64,000 bases of DNA, taken from Jiangella endophytica. Its GTDB lineage: Bacteria > Actinomycetota > Actinomycetes > Jiangellales > Jiangellaceae. Below the pieces are notes generated by a model. The model made no database searches. It was not told the DNA's origin and saw only the letters and a program-made list of their open reading frames with translations. The DNA lies in the NCBI RefSeq assembly GCF_003427025.1, contig NZ_QVAI01000004.1, positions 458,085-522,084 on the forward strand, given 5' to 3'. The first letter of the stretch is position 1. Each line of letters starts with the position of its first letter. The position numbers and the translations under genes are program-made. Shown in pieces: positions 50,648 through 59,196 of this stretch.

Positions 50648-52273
50648 GTGCCTCAGCACACCCATCCACGCACGACCCGCTCAGCGAGACGCGCACGCCT
50701 GCCGCACGCCCTCATCGCGAGCGTCGCCGTCCTCGGCCTCGTCGCCGCGGCAGCACCCGCGACCGCCGTCACGGCCCAGCCCGCGACGTCGCCGTCCGCA
50801 CCGGCAGCGCCGCCGCGCACCATCGTCACCACCGACCCGGAGCTGGACGACCTCAACTCCCTGCTGCGGATGCTGCTGTACAGCAACGAGATCGACATCG
50901 TCGGGCTGGTGTACTCGTCCAGCCAGCACCACTACCTGGGCGACCCGGCCACCGGCTTGGCGCCGCACCGCTGGCCCGAGCCCGGCGCCCGGCTGCACAT
51001 CGACGAGGCCGTCGACGCCTACGAGGAGGTCTACCCGAACCTCGTCCAGCACGACTCGAGCTTCCCGACGCCCACGCACCTGCGCTCGCTGATCCGGACC
51101 GGCAACATCGTGAACGTCGGTGACATGGCCGCCGACACCGAGGGCTCGGACCTGATCAAGGAGGTCCTGCTCGACGACGAGCCGGGCCAGGTGTTCCTGC
51201 AGGCGTGGGGCGGGCCGAACACCATCGCCCGCGCCCTGAAGTCGATCCAGGACGAGTACCAGGGCACCCCGCAGTGGGAGGCGATCTACGACAAGGTCGT
51301 CGACAAGACGGTCATCACCAGCTTCGGCCAGCAGGACACCACGTTCACGAACTACATCAAGCCCAACTGGCCGGACATCCAGAACCGCGAGGTCGCCACC
51401 TCGATCTGGGGGTACGGCTCGCGTGGCGTCGCCAAGCCCGAGGACGCGTTCTACCACTCGACCGACTGGACGAAGGCGAACGTCTCCGACGTCGGCCCGA
51501 TCGGCGCCGCGTACCGGGTCTGGGGCGACGGCAAGCAGATGGCCGCCGGCTTCGACGACGAGGACTACTTCGGCCTGTCCGGCTACACCGCCGACGAGCT
51601 CCGGGCGATGGGCTACCTGGTGTGGACGCCGCCGCAGCCGAAGGGGTCGTGGATCTCCGAGGGCGACTCGTCCAACTTCGCGCTGCTGATCGACAACGGG
51701 CTGCGCAACTGGGAGCAGCCGGGCTGGGGCGGCTGGGGCGGCCGGCAGATCGTCGACCCGAACGACCCGAAGCGCTGGTCGAACCGGGGCGCGCTGGACG
51801 CCGACGCGACCGGCGCCACGCCACGCGACTACCCGGCCGCACGCTGGTTCTCCGCCTTCCAGAACGACTTCGCCGCCCGCCTGCAGTGGACCGTCAAGGG
51901 CGTCGACGAGACCAACCACGCGCCGCGGGTCTGCGTCGCCCAGGGCCTGAACCTCACCCGCCGCCCCGGCCAGCCCGTCGTGCTCAACCCGCGGGCCTCC
52001 GACCGCGACGGCGACGCCGTCACCGTCGGCTGGTGGCAGTACCGCGAGGCCGGCACCTACCCGGGCACCGTCGACCTCACCACCAACCCCGGCGGCATCA
52101 CCCGGTTCCGGGTGCCCGCCGACGCCCAGCCGGGACAGACGATCCACCTGATCCTGGAGGCCACCGACGACGGCTCGCCGGAGCTCACGCAGTACCAGCG
52201 CGTCGTCGTCACCGTCGCCGGCCAGCGCGACCCGATGGGCCCCGGCGGCCCGGGCGGCTGCGCGCAGAACTGA
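50648..52273 (+). CDS. Secreted DUF1593/Sde182 nucleoside-hydrolase-like protein, paralogue 3
   Basis: The 541-residue protein has a long basic head plus hydrophobic core as signal (HALIASVAVLGLVAAAAPA). The acidic motif is TTDPELDDLNSLLRMLLYS. It shares with paralogue 1 the blocks LDDEPGQVFLQAWGG, RALKSIQDEYQGT and WWQYREAGTYPG, so these two are the closer pair. An extra segment of about 50 residues (near 275-330) is specific to it. GTG 50648 is preceded by GGAGGT at 8 bp. It likely forms an operon with the other two. Confidence 0.87.
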   Translation: MPQHTHPRTTRSARRARLPHALIASVAVLGLVAAAAPATAVTAQPATSPSAPAAPPRTIVTTDPELDDLNSLLRMLLYSNEIDIVGLVYSSSQHHYLGDPATGLAPHRWPEPGARLHIDEAVDAYEEVYPNLVQHDSSFPTPTHLRSLIRTGNIVNVGDMAADTEGSDLIKEVLLDDEPGQVFLQAWGGPNTIARALKSIQDEYQGTPQWEAIYDKVVDKTVITSFGQQDTTFTNYIKPNWPDIQNREVATSIWGYGSRGVAKPEDAFYHSTDWTKANVSDVGPIGAAYRVWGDGKQMAAGFDDEDYFGLSGYTADELRAMGYLVWTPPQPKGSWISEGDSSNFALLIDNGLRNWEQPGWGGWGGRQIVDPNDPKRWSNRGALDADATGATPRDYPAARWFSAFQNDFAARLQWTVKGVDETNHAPRVCVAQGLNLTRRPGQPVVLNPRASDRDGDAVTVGWWQYREAGTYPGTVDLTTNPGGITRFRVPADAQPGQTIHLILEATDDGSPELTQYQRVVVTVAGQRDPMGPGGPGGCAQN

Positions 52274-52333
52274 TCCCCGTCCGGCCGGGCCACCGCGCGT
52301 GGCCCGGCCGGCCACCACGAGAGGGTCGGACAC

Positions 52334-53677
52334 GTGAGGAATCGGATCATGCTCCGCGCCGGGCTGGCACTGGCGCTCGTGGCCGGTGCCGCCGCGGCGA
52401 CGGGAACCGCGGCGACGGCGGCACCGGACGGCGGCCGCGAGGTCCGGGCCGTCGACGCGACCGTCATCACCGAGGTGACACCGGTCGGGTACAAGGTCAT
52501 CGGTCTCGCGATCGAGTACGACGGCATCGTCCGGCTGGGCCGTACCGACATCGACGAGGGCTCCTTCGACGTCCAGGTGACGCTCACCCGGCCGGGCGCC
52601 GACCCGCGCACCGGGGCCCGCACCGTTCTCGACGCCTACACGACCAACGCACCCGCCCTCGCCGACCGGCAGCGGCCCGGCCGGTACCTGGTCCTCGAAC
52701 TGGACGAGACCGACCCACTGGCGGCGGGTACCTACAACCAGACCTTCACCCGGTTCTACGACCTGGCCGGCGCCTACGAGGTGACCCAGGTCGCGGACGT
52801 CGTGGCGCCGTCGCAGACGTTGCCGGCCGATCCGCGGCCGGTCGTCAACAGCGGCGTACGCAACCCCGTGGTGGACGACTACGCGGCCGGCAGCTTCGCC
52901 ACGCCCGCGGTCACGCTCCCCTACCGCCTGTTCACCCCGCAGACCCGGCCCGGCCGGCAGTACCCGCTGGTCGTGACGTTGCACGGGCACGGCGAGAGCG
53001 GCTCGGACAACGTCGCGCAGATCGCCGGCAACCAGATCTCGGTCGCGTTCGCCGATCCGGACCGCCAGGCCGGGCAACCGGCCTATGTGCTCTCGCCCCA
53101 GGCCGCCCAGGCCGCACCCGGCGCCGGCGGCTGGTGGCGGCCCGAGACGCAGGCTGCGGTCGTCGACCTGGTGCGGGCGACGATCGCGGCGAACCCCGCG
53201 ATCGACCCCGACCGGGTGTACCTCACCGGGCTGTCGATGGGCTCCTACGGCTCGTGGGCGCTGCTGCCCGAGCACGAGGGCCTGTTCGCCGGCGCCCTCC
53301 TCGTCTGCGGAGCGGGCGACGATGCGGCGGCCGTCGCCACACTCGGCGACTTCCCGATCTGGGCCGTGCACTCCGCCGACGACGCGATCGTGCGCTACGA
53401 CGCGCCGGGCTCGGACTTCCGGATCTTCACCGCGTTGGAGGCCGCCGGCGTCCCCGTCACCTGGAGCGAGTGGCCCGGCACCGCGCCGGACCGGGACCAG
53501 GAGGCGTACGCCGCCGACGCCCGCGCCCGGGCGGCCGCGACCGGCAGCCGGCACCTGTTCACCACCTTCCCGGCCGGCACGACGCCGTTGTTCAGCCACG
53601 GCTCCTGGATCCCCACGTACACCAACGACACGATCCTCGACTGGCTGTTCGCGCAGCGCCGGGCTAGCGGGGTCTGA
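52334..53677 (+). CDS. Secreted alpha/beta-hydrolase esterase (feruloyl-esterase/PHB-depolymerase-like)
   Basis: The 447-residue protein has a signal (LRAGLALALVAGAAAATG), an Ig-like N-terminal domain (about 35-165) and an alpha/beta-hydrolase domain. The domain has the oxyanion LVVTLHGHGESG, nucleophile motif GLSMGSYGSW, acid HSADD and a C-terminal His in FSHGSW. This is the architecture of exported esterases that remove acyl groups from polysaccharides. Its place after three secreted glycosidase-like genes supports de-esterification of plant cell-wall material. It converges on the Tat-exported gene with a 14-bp overlap. Confidence 0.85.
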   Translation: MRNRIMLRAGLALALVAGAAAATGTAATAAPDGGREVRAVDATVITEVTPVGYKVIGLAIEYDGIVRLGRTDIDEGSFDVQVTLTRPGADPRTGARTVLDAYTTNAPALADRQRPGRYLVLELDETDPLAAGTYNQTFTRFYDLAGAYEVTQVADVVAPSQTLPADPRPVVNSGVRNPVVDDYAAGSFATPAVTLPYRLFTPQTRPGRQYPLVVTLHGHGESGSDNVAQIAGNQISVAFADPDRQAGQPAYVLSPQAAQAAPGAGGWWRPETQAAVVDLVRATIAANPAIDPDRVYLTGLSMGSYGSWALLPEHEGLFAGALLVCGAGDDAAAVATLGDFPIWAVHSADDAIVRYDAPGSDFRIFTALEAAGVPVTWSEWPGTAPDRDQEAYAADARARAAATGSRHLFTTFPAGTTPLFSHGSWIPTYTNDTILDWLFAQRRASGV

Positions 53678-55679
53678 TCTGGAGGGAGTAGCTCAGCGTC
53701 GACGCCGAGGAGGTGATGTCGAGGTCGTGGATCACCCGCTGCTGCGCCCCGGTGAACAGCACGGTCGCCGACCTGGTGAGCGACAGCCGCAGCGGCGCTT
53801 CGAGCCGAAGCTCGAACGCGCCGCCGGGCCGCGTGACCTTGATGCCCACGGCCTGGACGCCGACGCCGTTCTCGACCGGCTGGGTGCCGCCGTCCGCCGT
53901 CAGCCACCGGACATCGTCGCCGGGGGCGACGACCAGCGGGAGCCGCTCGACGAACGACGCCTCGTTGGTCTCGACGTCGACGGCGAGCTTGTCCGGCAGG
54001 CAGTGGAACGTCTTCGCGACCGAGCCGCCGCTGGGCCGGTAGGCGTAGTAGGTGTAGTCGAACGGCAGGCTCTGGCGGACGTCACCGCGGATCTTGAACA
54101 TCCGCGATTCCGAGTCGACGAAGTCGCGTGACAGCCGCGTGGACCACACGCTGTCGGTCGCCATCTGCGTCGCCACGAAGGCGCCCGTCGTGTGGTGGTA
54201 GAAGAAGGACGGCCCCTTCGGCACGGTGCTGCCCCTGGGGATGTTCCCGTGGTGGCTGCCGAAGTAGTAGCCCTGCCGGTTGACGAACAGGTAGTGCTGG
54301 TCGTAGCGGGTGTCGCTCCTGGTCTCGACGAACGGGCGGCCGAAGTACGGGAAGGACCGGATCGCCCGCATCCGCTCGTCATGGGTGGCGAAGGTCTGCG
54401 CCCGCTGCTCGGCGTACCAGATGTTCATCGGGTCGACGGGGTTGCCCATCGGCGTCAGCGGCTCGGTCGCGGCCGCCCAGTCAGACCGGAGCTCGTCGAC
54501 GTGCTCGCGATGCCAGTTCAGCGCGACCGCCACCGGGCTGTCCGGCACCCACACGTTGAGCAGGTCGGGGTAGCTGCTCTCGTCGGTGGTGCGCACGGCC
54601 GGCAGGAAGCGCATGGACAGCCGGGTCGAGATGCCGTTCACCGTGAAGCCGGCGCCGTCGGGCTCCCACAGGTAGTTGAAGCGGCACCAGTCGAAGTGCT
54701 TCAACTGCAGCTGCTTGAGCCGCTCGTCGCCGTTCAGCTCGTAGAGCCGGGCGAACATCCGCGTGGTCACGTACAGCGAGTAGTGGGCATCGAACGCCGC
54801 CGCCTCGTAGAGATGGCCCGCACCCTCGCTCTGCGCGTTCTCGACGTAGTACGTCATGCGGTCCTCGTAGGACCGCCGGATGCGCGCGGGCAGCAGGTCG
54901 CGAACCATCCAGACACCCATGAGCGCCGGGATCACCTGGTTCGAGAACTCCGGGCCGACCGTCCAGACGTCCTCGTTCGCCGGGTCGAGGACGTAGTCGG
55001 CGGCGCGCACCAGCGCGGCCAGCACCTCGGAGCGGATGTCGTCGGCCCAGCCCACGCTCTCCAGCAGCAGCGCGGTCTCGCCCAGGAACACCAGGGCGTA
55101 CGCGGTGACGTCGCGGTTGCGGTCGACGTAGCTCCACGCCGGGAACCAGCCGTCCGGGCCCTGCAGCGAGAGGTAGAACCGGATGCCCGCGTAGATGCGG
55201 TCGCGCAGCGCGGGGTCCAGATAGTAGGGGTTCCACTCGCGCTGCTGGGTGTAGAACCAGGACAGCGTGTAGACGCTCTGCTGGATGTTCGCGTTGTACG
55301 GCACCAGAGGCGTGCGCCAGTACCCGCCGGTGAACCAGCCGTAGGTCTCCTCGTTCTCGAGGTCCATCGTGTTGGCGAGGTCGGGCAGCGTCACCAGATA
55401 GCGCGCCAGCCGCTGCTCCTCCGCGGCGAACTGGCCGCGGACCAGGGTGGCCGGGTCGTACGGCGCGACGGGGGCGAGCGGGCCGCCGAGCGCTGCCGCG
55501 GCGCCCGGACCTGCCGGTGGGGCCGCCGCCGGGCCGGCCGCCGCCGGGTCTGCCGGTGCGGCCGCCGCGCCTGTCCGCGAGCCGAGCGCCAAGCCCGTCA
55601 CGGCGGATGCGCCGAGGCCCATGAGCGTCCGCCGGGTCAGCCCTCCGGCCCGTGTCGCGGATGTGTCGTTCGAGTCCAT
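53664..55679 (-). CDS. Tat-exported protein of unknown family, probable glycan-active enzyme
   Basis: The 671-residue protein has a Tat signal (LTRRTLMGLGASAVTGLALG) and an Ala/Pro-rich linker to about 75. An alpha-helical segment (about 75-450) follows, with regularly spaced Trp/Tyr-rich motifs (YTLSWFYTQQREWNPYYLD, GPDGWFPAWSYVDRNRDVTA, FDAHYSLYVTTRMFARLYEL) that suggest an (alpha/alpha) barrel, then a beta-rich C-terminal part. That layout recalls polysaccharide lyases and glycoside hydrolases, but no family signature is recognised. A LacI-type palindrome lies 44 bp upstream of the ATG, linking it to the fucosidase locus. ATG follows GAGGAGG. Confidence 0.7.
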   Translation of the reverse strand: MDSNDTSATRAGGLTRRTLMGLGASAVTGLALGSRTGAAAAPADPAAAGPAAAPPAGPGAAAALGGPLAPVAPYDPATLVRGQFAAEEQRLARYLVTLPDLANTMDLENEETYGWFTGGYWRTPLVPYNANIQQSVYTLSWFYTQQREWNPYYLDPALRDRIYAGIRFYLSLQGPDGWFPAWSYVDRNRDVTAYALVFLGETALLLESVGWADDIRSEVLAALVRAADYVLDPANEDVWTVGPEFSNQVIPALMGVWMVRDLLPARIRRSYEDRMTYYVENAQSEGAGHLYEAAAFDAHYSLYVTTRMFARLYELNGDERLKQLQLKHFDWCRFNYLWEPDGAGFTVNGISTRLSMRFLPAVRTTDESSYPDLLNVWVPDSPVAVALNWHREHVDELRSDWAAATEPLTPMGNPVDPMNIWYAEQRAQTFATHDERMRAIRSFPYFGRPFVETRSDTRYDQHYLFVNRQGYYFGSHHGNIPRGSTVPKGPSFFYHHTTGAFVATQMATDSVWSTRLSRDFVDSESRMFKIRGDVRQSLPFDYTYYAYRPSGGSVAKTFHCLPDKLAVDVETNEASFVERLPLVVAPGDDVRWLTADGGTQPVENGVGVQAVGIKVTRPGGAFELRLEAPLRLSLTRSATVLFTGAQQRVIHDLDITSSASTLSYSLQIRPR

Positions 55680-55722
55680 CAATCCTCCTCGTCGATGCAC
55701 TGATGGGGTCGATCGCGAGCAG

Positions 55723-55740
55723 TGATGTAACGCTGCATCA
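55723..55740. promoter_or_regulatory. LacI-type operator between the Tat gene and the LacI gene
   Basis: TGATGTAACGCTGCATCA is an imperfect palindrome with a central CG, and nearly the same sequence precedes the importer operon at 57851. It is placed to repress both divergent genes. Confidence 0.75.
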
Positions 55741-55797
55741 GCGTGGCACCCGGGCCAATCCGTGTCAAGAACGGCGGCGGCGCATAGGATGCGCGCA

Positions 55798-56829
55798 ATG
55801 GTGACGGTCAAGGAGATCGCCGCGGCCGCCGGAGTCTCACCGTCGGTGGTGTCAGCCGTTCTGCACGGCAGCCGGCACGTGCGCATGAGCGAGGCCACGC
55901 GTGCGCTCGTCCTCGCGAAGGTCGAAGAGCTCGGCTACACCACGAACTTCGCCGCGCGCTCGCTGCGGACCGCGCGCTCCGGCGTCCTCGCGGTCGTCGC
56001 CCCGAAGCTGAGCAACCCGGTGTTCACGCCGATGCTCGACGGCATCCACGACGCCGCCGAGGAACGCGGCTACGTGATCATGCTGGCCGAGGCGATGCGG
56101 CTGGTCGACGGTTCGCGCATGCTGGAGCGGATCCTCGGCCACGGCCAGGTCGACGGCACCATCCTGCGGCCCAACGCCGACCTCGACTCCACCGGCGTCC
56201 GCTCGGTGCTGCAGCGCGAGGCACCGGTCGTCGTCCTCGACGAGGTGCCCGACCGCGCCCAGCCGTGGCTGGCCATCGACGACGCCGGCGCCGCGCGGGT
56301 CGCGACCGAGCACCTGCTCGAGCTCGGGCACACCCGCATCGGCTTCCTCGGCGGCTGGCTCGGCCCGCACGCCACGTTCCGGCCCCGCGAGGGATTCCGG
56401 CACATCAACCTGCGCCGCCTCGACGGCTACCAGGCGGCCCTGCGCGCCGCCGGCATCGAACCGCGCGACGAGGACGTCATCGAGTCCGACTACGCGGCGA
56501 GCGCCGGCCGGGCCGCCGTCGAGCGACTCGTCGCGCTACGCGACCGGCCGACGGCATTCGTCGTCAACAACGCGACGACCTCGGTCGGCGTGGTCGCCGG
56601 AGCCATCGCGGCCGGCCTGCGAGTGCCCGACGACCTCGCCGTCGTGGCGATCCACGACATCGACGTCCTGGCCGACGTCACCCCGACGATCAGTGCCGTG
56701 CGGATGCCGATGTACGAGCTCGGCCACGCCGGCGCCACGCTGCTCGCTCAGGCGATCGAGGGCGAGACCATCTCGTCGCACGTCCTGACCTCCCCGCCGC
56801 CGGAGTTGCGGCGACGCGAGACCACCTGA
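55798..56829 (+). CDS. LacI-family transcriptional regulator
   Basis: The 343-residue protein has the LacI HTH (VTVKEIAAAAGVSPSVVSAV) with hinge helix (TTNFAARSLRTARSG) and a sugar-binding effector domain (SNPVFTPMLDGIHDAAEERG, HLLELGHTRIGFLGG, VAIHDIDVL). Matching palindromes in front of this gene and the 57.9-kb operon make it the local repressor. Effector: probably an oligosaccharide released by the fucosidase locus (inference). ATG 55798 is chosen over an upstream in-frame start that overlaps the operator region. Confidence 0.92.
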   Translation: MVTVKEIAAAAGVSPSVVSAVLHGSRHVRMSEATRALVLAKVEELGYTTNFAARSLRTARSGVLAVVAPKLSNPVFTPMLDGIHDAAEERGYVIMLAEAMRLVDGSRMLERILGHGQVDGTILRPNADLDSTGVRSVLQREAPVVVLDEVPDRAQPWLAIDDAGAARVATEHLLELGHTRIGFLGGWLGPHATFRPREGFRHINLRRLDGYQAALRAAGIEPRDEDVIESDYAASAGRAAVERLVALRDRPTAFVVNNATTSVGVVAGAIAAGLRVPDDLAVVAIHDIDVLADVTPTISAVRMPMYELGHAGATLLAQAIEGETISSHVLTSPPPELRRRETT

Positions 56830-56976
56830 CCCGCCGCCCCCATCCGCGGGTCGGGGGTCGGCTGGCCGGGCATGCGTGCGTCGGGTTCGTGCCGTTCGCC
56901 GTCGCCCTATTGCCCATTCTCTTGCCGCGAACGCGCGCCTCAAGCGGACCTCGGTGTGCGCCGTGGCGAGAACGGC

Positions 56977-57306
56977 GATCACGAGACAGCACTCGGGCAC
57001 CCTGACGACACGAAACGCCCGTGAGCACCGGTTCACGCACCACTTCACCAGGCGTTCTCCCACTCCACCAGGCATGCACGCCTCGCAGAGCGGGAGAACG
57101 CCTAGTGAAGTAGGCGATCGTTGATGATCATCGCTGTCCACAAGCCACCACCGGCACCACCGGCACCAGCAGCCCCAACGGCACCGGTGGCGTCGAGGCG
57201 ACGCCCGCCGATGAGCCGGTCGACGTCCGCGCACGACCGTGGCGTCGGCTGCGGAGCACGAGGTGCGCCCGCACTTCCCCCGTCCCCGTGATAGCTGCCA
57301 CGTTCT
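56977..57306. repeat. Copy B of the dispersed intergenic element
   Basis: It matches copy A (25302-25686) in the same orientation. The small hairpin is GTGAGC/GTTCAC (57021-57036), the large one 57041-57111, and CGATCGTTGATGATCATCG and TGATAGCTGCC are kept. In the large stem ACATCA/TGATGT of copy A is ACTTCA/TGAAGT here, a compensatory pair change. Confidence 0.7.
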
Positions 57307-57325
57307 GAGACCCCGCGGCCGTGGG

Positions 57326-57372
57326 TCAAGCGGTCCTTCGCCGGCGCGAAGCGCCCCAACGAGTCCGCTTGA
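57326..57372. repeat. Nested inverted repeat
   Basis: TCAAGCGG (57326-57333) and CCGCTTGA (57365-57372) enclose a TTCGC/GCGAA hairpin (57337-57350). Possibly a terminator or a small palindromic repeat. Confidence 0.5.
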
Positions 57373-57499
57373 GGCGCGGCTGCGCGGCTCAGACCATGGA
57401 CAGCAGGGGGGACGACCAACCGTCGCCCCCGGCCAACGGCGCAGTCCCGAGCCAACGCCACGACCCCACGACGAACCGAACCGACCCTCGGCAACCGAA

Positions 57500-57790
57500 C
57501 AACCCGCCACCGCCAGAACGCACCGACGGTCGCCACCACCGGCAACGCGCCGACCGTCGCCACCACTGCAACAGCCACCACTACCGTCATCACCACAGTC
57601 GGCAGCACCATCGCCGGCAACGCACCGGCCGTCACCACTGCGGCAGCGCCAGCACCACCGCGCCTAACGCACCGACCGGCGCCAGCACCACAGTCGGCGG
57701 CGCAGTCGGCACCACCGCCGCTTGCACCACCGCCGGCAACGCATCGGCCGTCACCACTGCAGCTGCGCCCAGGCGAGTTCGCCCCCACAG
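57500..57790. repeat. Degenerate short-repeat tract
   Basis: Variants of CACCGCCGGCAACGC and CCGTCACCACTGC recur many times with irregular spacing. The composition differs from that of neighbouring genes, and no frame shows convincing protein features. Confidence 0.55.
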
Positions 57791-57850
57791 GCCGAGCCGA
57801 GGACCGTCCGATCGCCGCTGCCCTGTTGACACCGAGCCTCCGTCCCGCTT

Positions 57851-57868
57851 TGATGCAACGTAACATCA
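57851..57868. promoter_or_regulatory. LacI-type operator before the pyruvyl-transferase/importer/fucosidase operon
   Basis: TGATGCAACGTAACATCA resembles the site at 55723 (14 of 18 positions; better in its reverse complement) with the same central CG. It lies 19 bp before the GTG at 57888. Confidence 0.75.
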
Positions 57869-57887
57869 GCGACCTGAAGGAGCCCCG

Positions 57888-59183
57888 GTGACCGACCCGG
57901 CCACGTGTGGACCCACGATCCTGCTGCGATCGTCCTGGCAGACGCCGAACATCGGCGACGTCGCGCACACCCCCGGCGCGTTGCGAGCGCTGGCCCAGTA
58001 CGTGCCGGACGCGCGGCTGGTGCTCTGGCCGGTGATGATCGGGGCGCGCGAGCGGGCCATGCTCGCCGCCGCGTTTCCGCGGGTGGACATCGTCGACGGC
58101 GACCTGCGGCCCGACGGCTCGGCGACGACACCGGAGCTGGCGGCGGCGCTGGACGCGGCGGACGTGCTGGTGCACGGGTCCGGCCCGAGCCTGGTCCGGG
58201 CCGACGACCTGCGAGTCTGGGCGTCGACGGGCAAGCCGTACGGCTTCTTCGGGGTTTCCGTCGACCCGCTCAACCCGATGTTCACCGGCACGCTGGACGA
58301 GATCGAGACGATGGTGCGCGCCCTCGGCCGCGGCGGCATCGACGACCACCAGCTGGCGGTGCTCGACGGCGCCGCGTTCGTGTACTGCCGCGACTCGATC
58401 ACCGAGGTGTTCCTGCGCTCACTCGGCCTGACCGGACCGGCGGTCGTGTTCGGCCCGGACGCCACCGTCGCGTTCGACGTGCTGGACGAGGAGGCGGCCG
58501 CCGCGACGAAGGCCCGCCACGGCCTGATCGACGGCGAGTACCTGTGCGCCGTCCCGCGGCTGCGCTGGACGCCGTACTTCCGCATCCGCGGCGACGCGCC
58601 CACCAGGCTCGACGCCCGCCGCACCGCCTACAACGACCTGTGGGCCGGCCACGACCTCGGTGTCCTCGCCGCGGCGGTGGTCGCCTATGTCCGGCGGACC
58701 GGCCACCCGGTGCTCGTCGCGCCCGAGATGTCCTACGCCGTCGAGCTGGCCCAGGAGCACTTCGGCGACGCGCTGCCGTCCGACGTCCGCCCGTACGTCC
58801 GCGTGCTCGACCGGTTCTGGTCCGCCCCCGAGGCGATGACCGTGTACCGCGACGCACAGGCGGTCGTCAGCCTGGAGTGCCACTCACCGCTCATGGCGCT
58901 CAGCCAGGGCACGCCCGCGGTCTACGTCCGCCAACCCACCGACACGCTCAAGGGCCGGATGTACGCCGACCTGGGCGTCCCGCACCGCGCCACCGAGATC
59001 GGCGACGGGCCGGTCCCGGTGGTCACCGCGCTGCAGCGGATCCTCGACGATCCGGTCTCCGCGCGCGCGGAGACCGCGGCGATCCGCAACCGGGCGCACG
59101 ACCGCCTGCGCGGGATGGCCGAGCACGTCCTGGCCTGCGCCGCACCACTGACCAGCCGTACCGCTCCCCCGCTGGGGACCTGA
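57888..59183 (+). CDS. Polysaccharide pyruvyl transferase-family protein
   Basis: The 431-residue protein has the PF04230 layout: an N-terminal NIGD motif (SSWQTPNIGDVAHTPGALRA), VLVHGSGPSLV, YGFFGVSVDP, FVYCRDSITEVFLRSLG, VVFGPDATVAFDV and a second Rossmann-like half with HSPLMAL. Such enzymes attach pyruvate ketals to exported polysaccharides, using PEP. Here it heads a sugar import and fucosidase operon, an unusual setting. It has no signal peptide. GTG has AAGGAG upstream. A role in modifying a sugar taken up or in a related transfer is possible but unproved. Confidence 0.83.
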   Translation: MTDPATCGPTILLRSSWQTPNIGDVAHTPGALRALAQYVPDARLVLWPVMIGARERAMLAAAFPRVDIVDGDLRPDGSATTPELAAALDAADVLVHGSGPSLVRADDLRVWASTGKPYGFFGVSVDPLNPMFTGTLDEIETMVRALGRGGIDDHQLAVLDGAAFVYCRDSITEVFLRSLGLTGPAVVFGPDATVAFDVLDEEAAAATKARHGLIDGEYLCAVPRLRWTPYFRIRGDAPTRLDARRTAYNDLWAGHDLGVLAAAVVAYVRRTGHPVLVAPEMSYAVELAQEHFGDALPSDVRPYVRVLDRFWSAPEAMTVYRDAQAVVSLECHSPLMALSQGTPAVYVRQPTDTLKGRMYADLGVPHRATEIGDGPVPVVTALQRILDDPVSARAETAAIRNRAHDRLRGMAEHVLACAAPLTSRTAPPLGT

Positions 59184-59196
59184 CAAGGAGTGAGCC

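Larger units (their letters stand above)
56830..57887. other. Gene-poor 1-kb stretch: element copy B, hairpins and degenerate repeats
   Basis: I see no reliable gene here. It contains copy B of the intergenic element (56977-57306), an inverted repeat (57326-57372) and a degenerate CACC/GGCAACGC repeat tract (57500-57790). Open frames through the tract are simple-composition Ala/Val/Thr or His/Arg translations without ribosome sites. The last 40 bp hold the LacI operator and ribosome site of the next gene. Confidence 0.6.

Noticed and set aside
57239..57863. Several frames in the degenerate repeat tract.
   Set aside because: Low-complexity translations, no start signals, no domain, on both strands equally.
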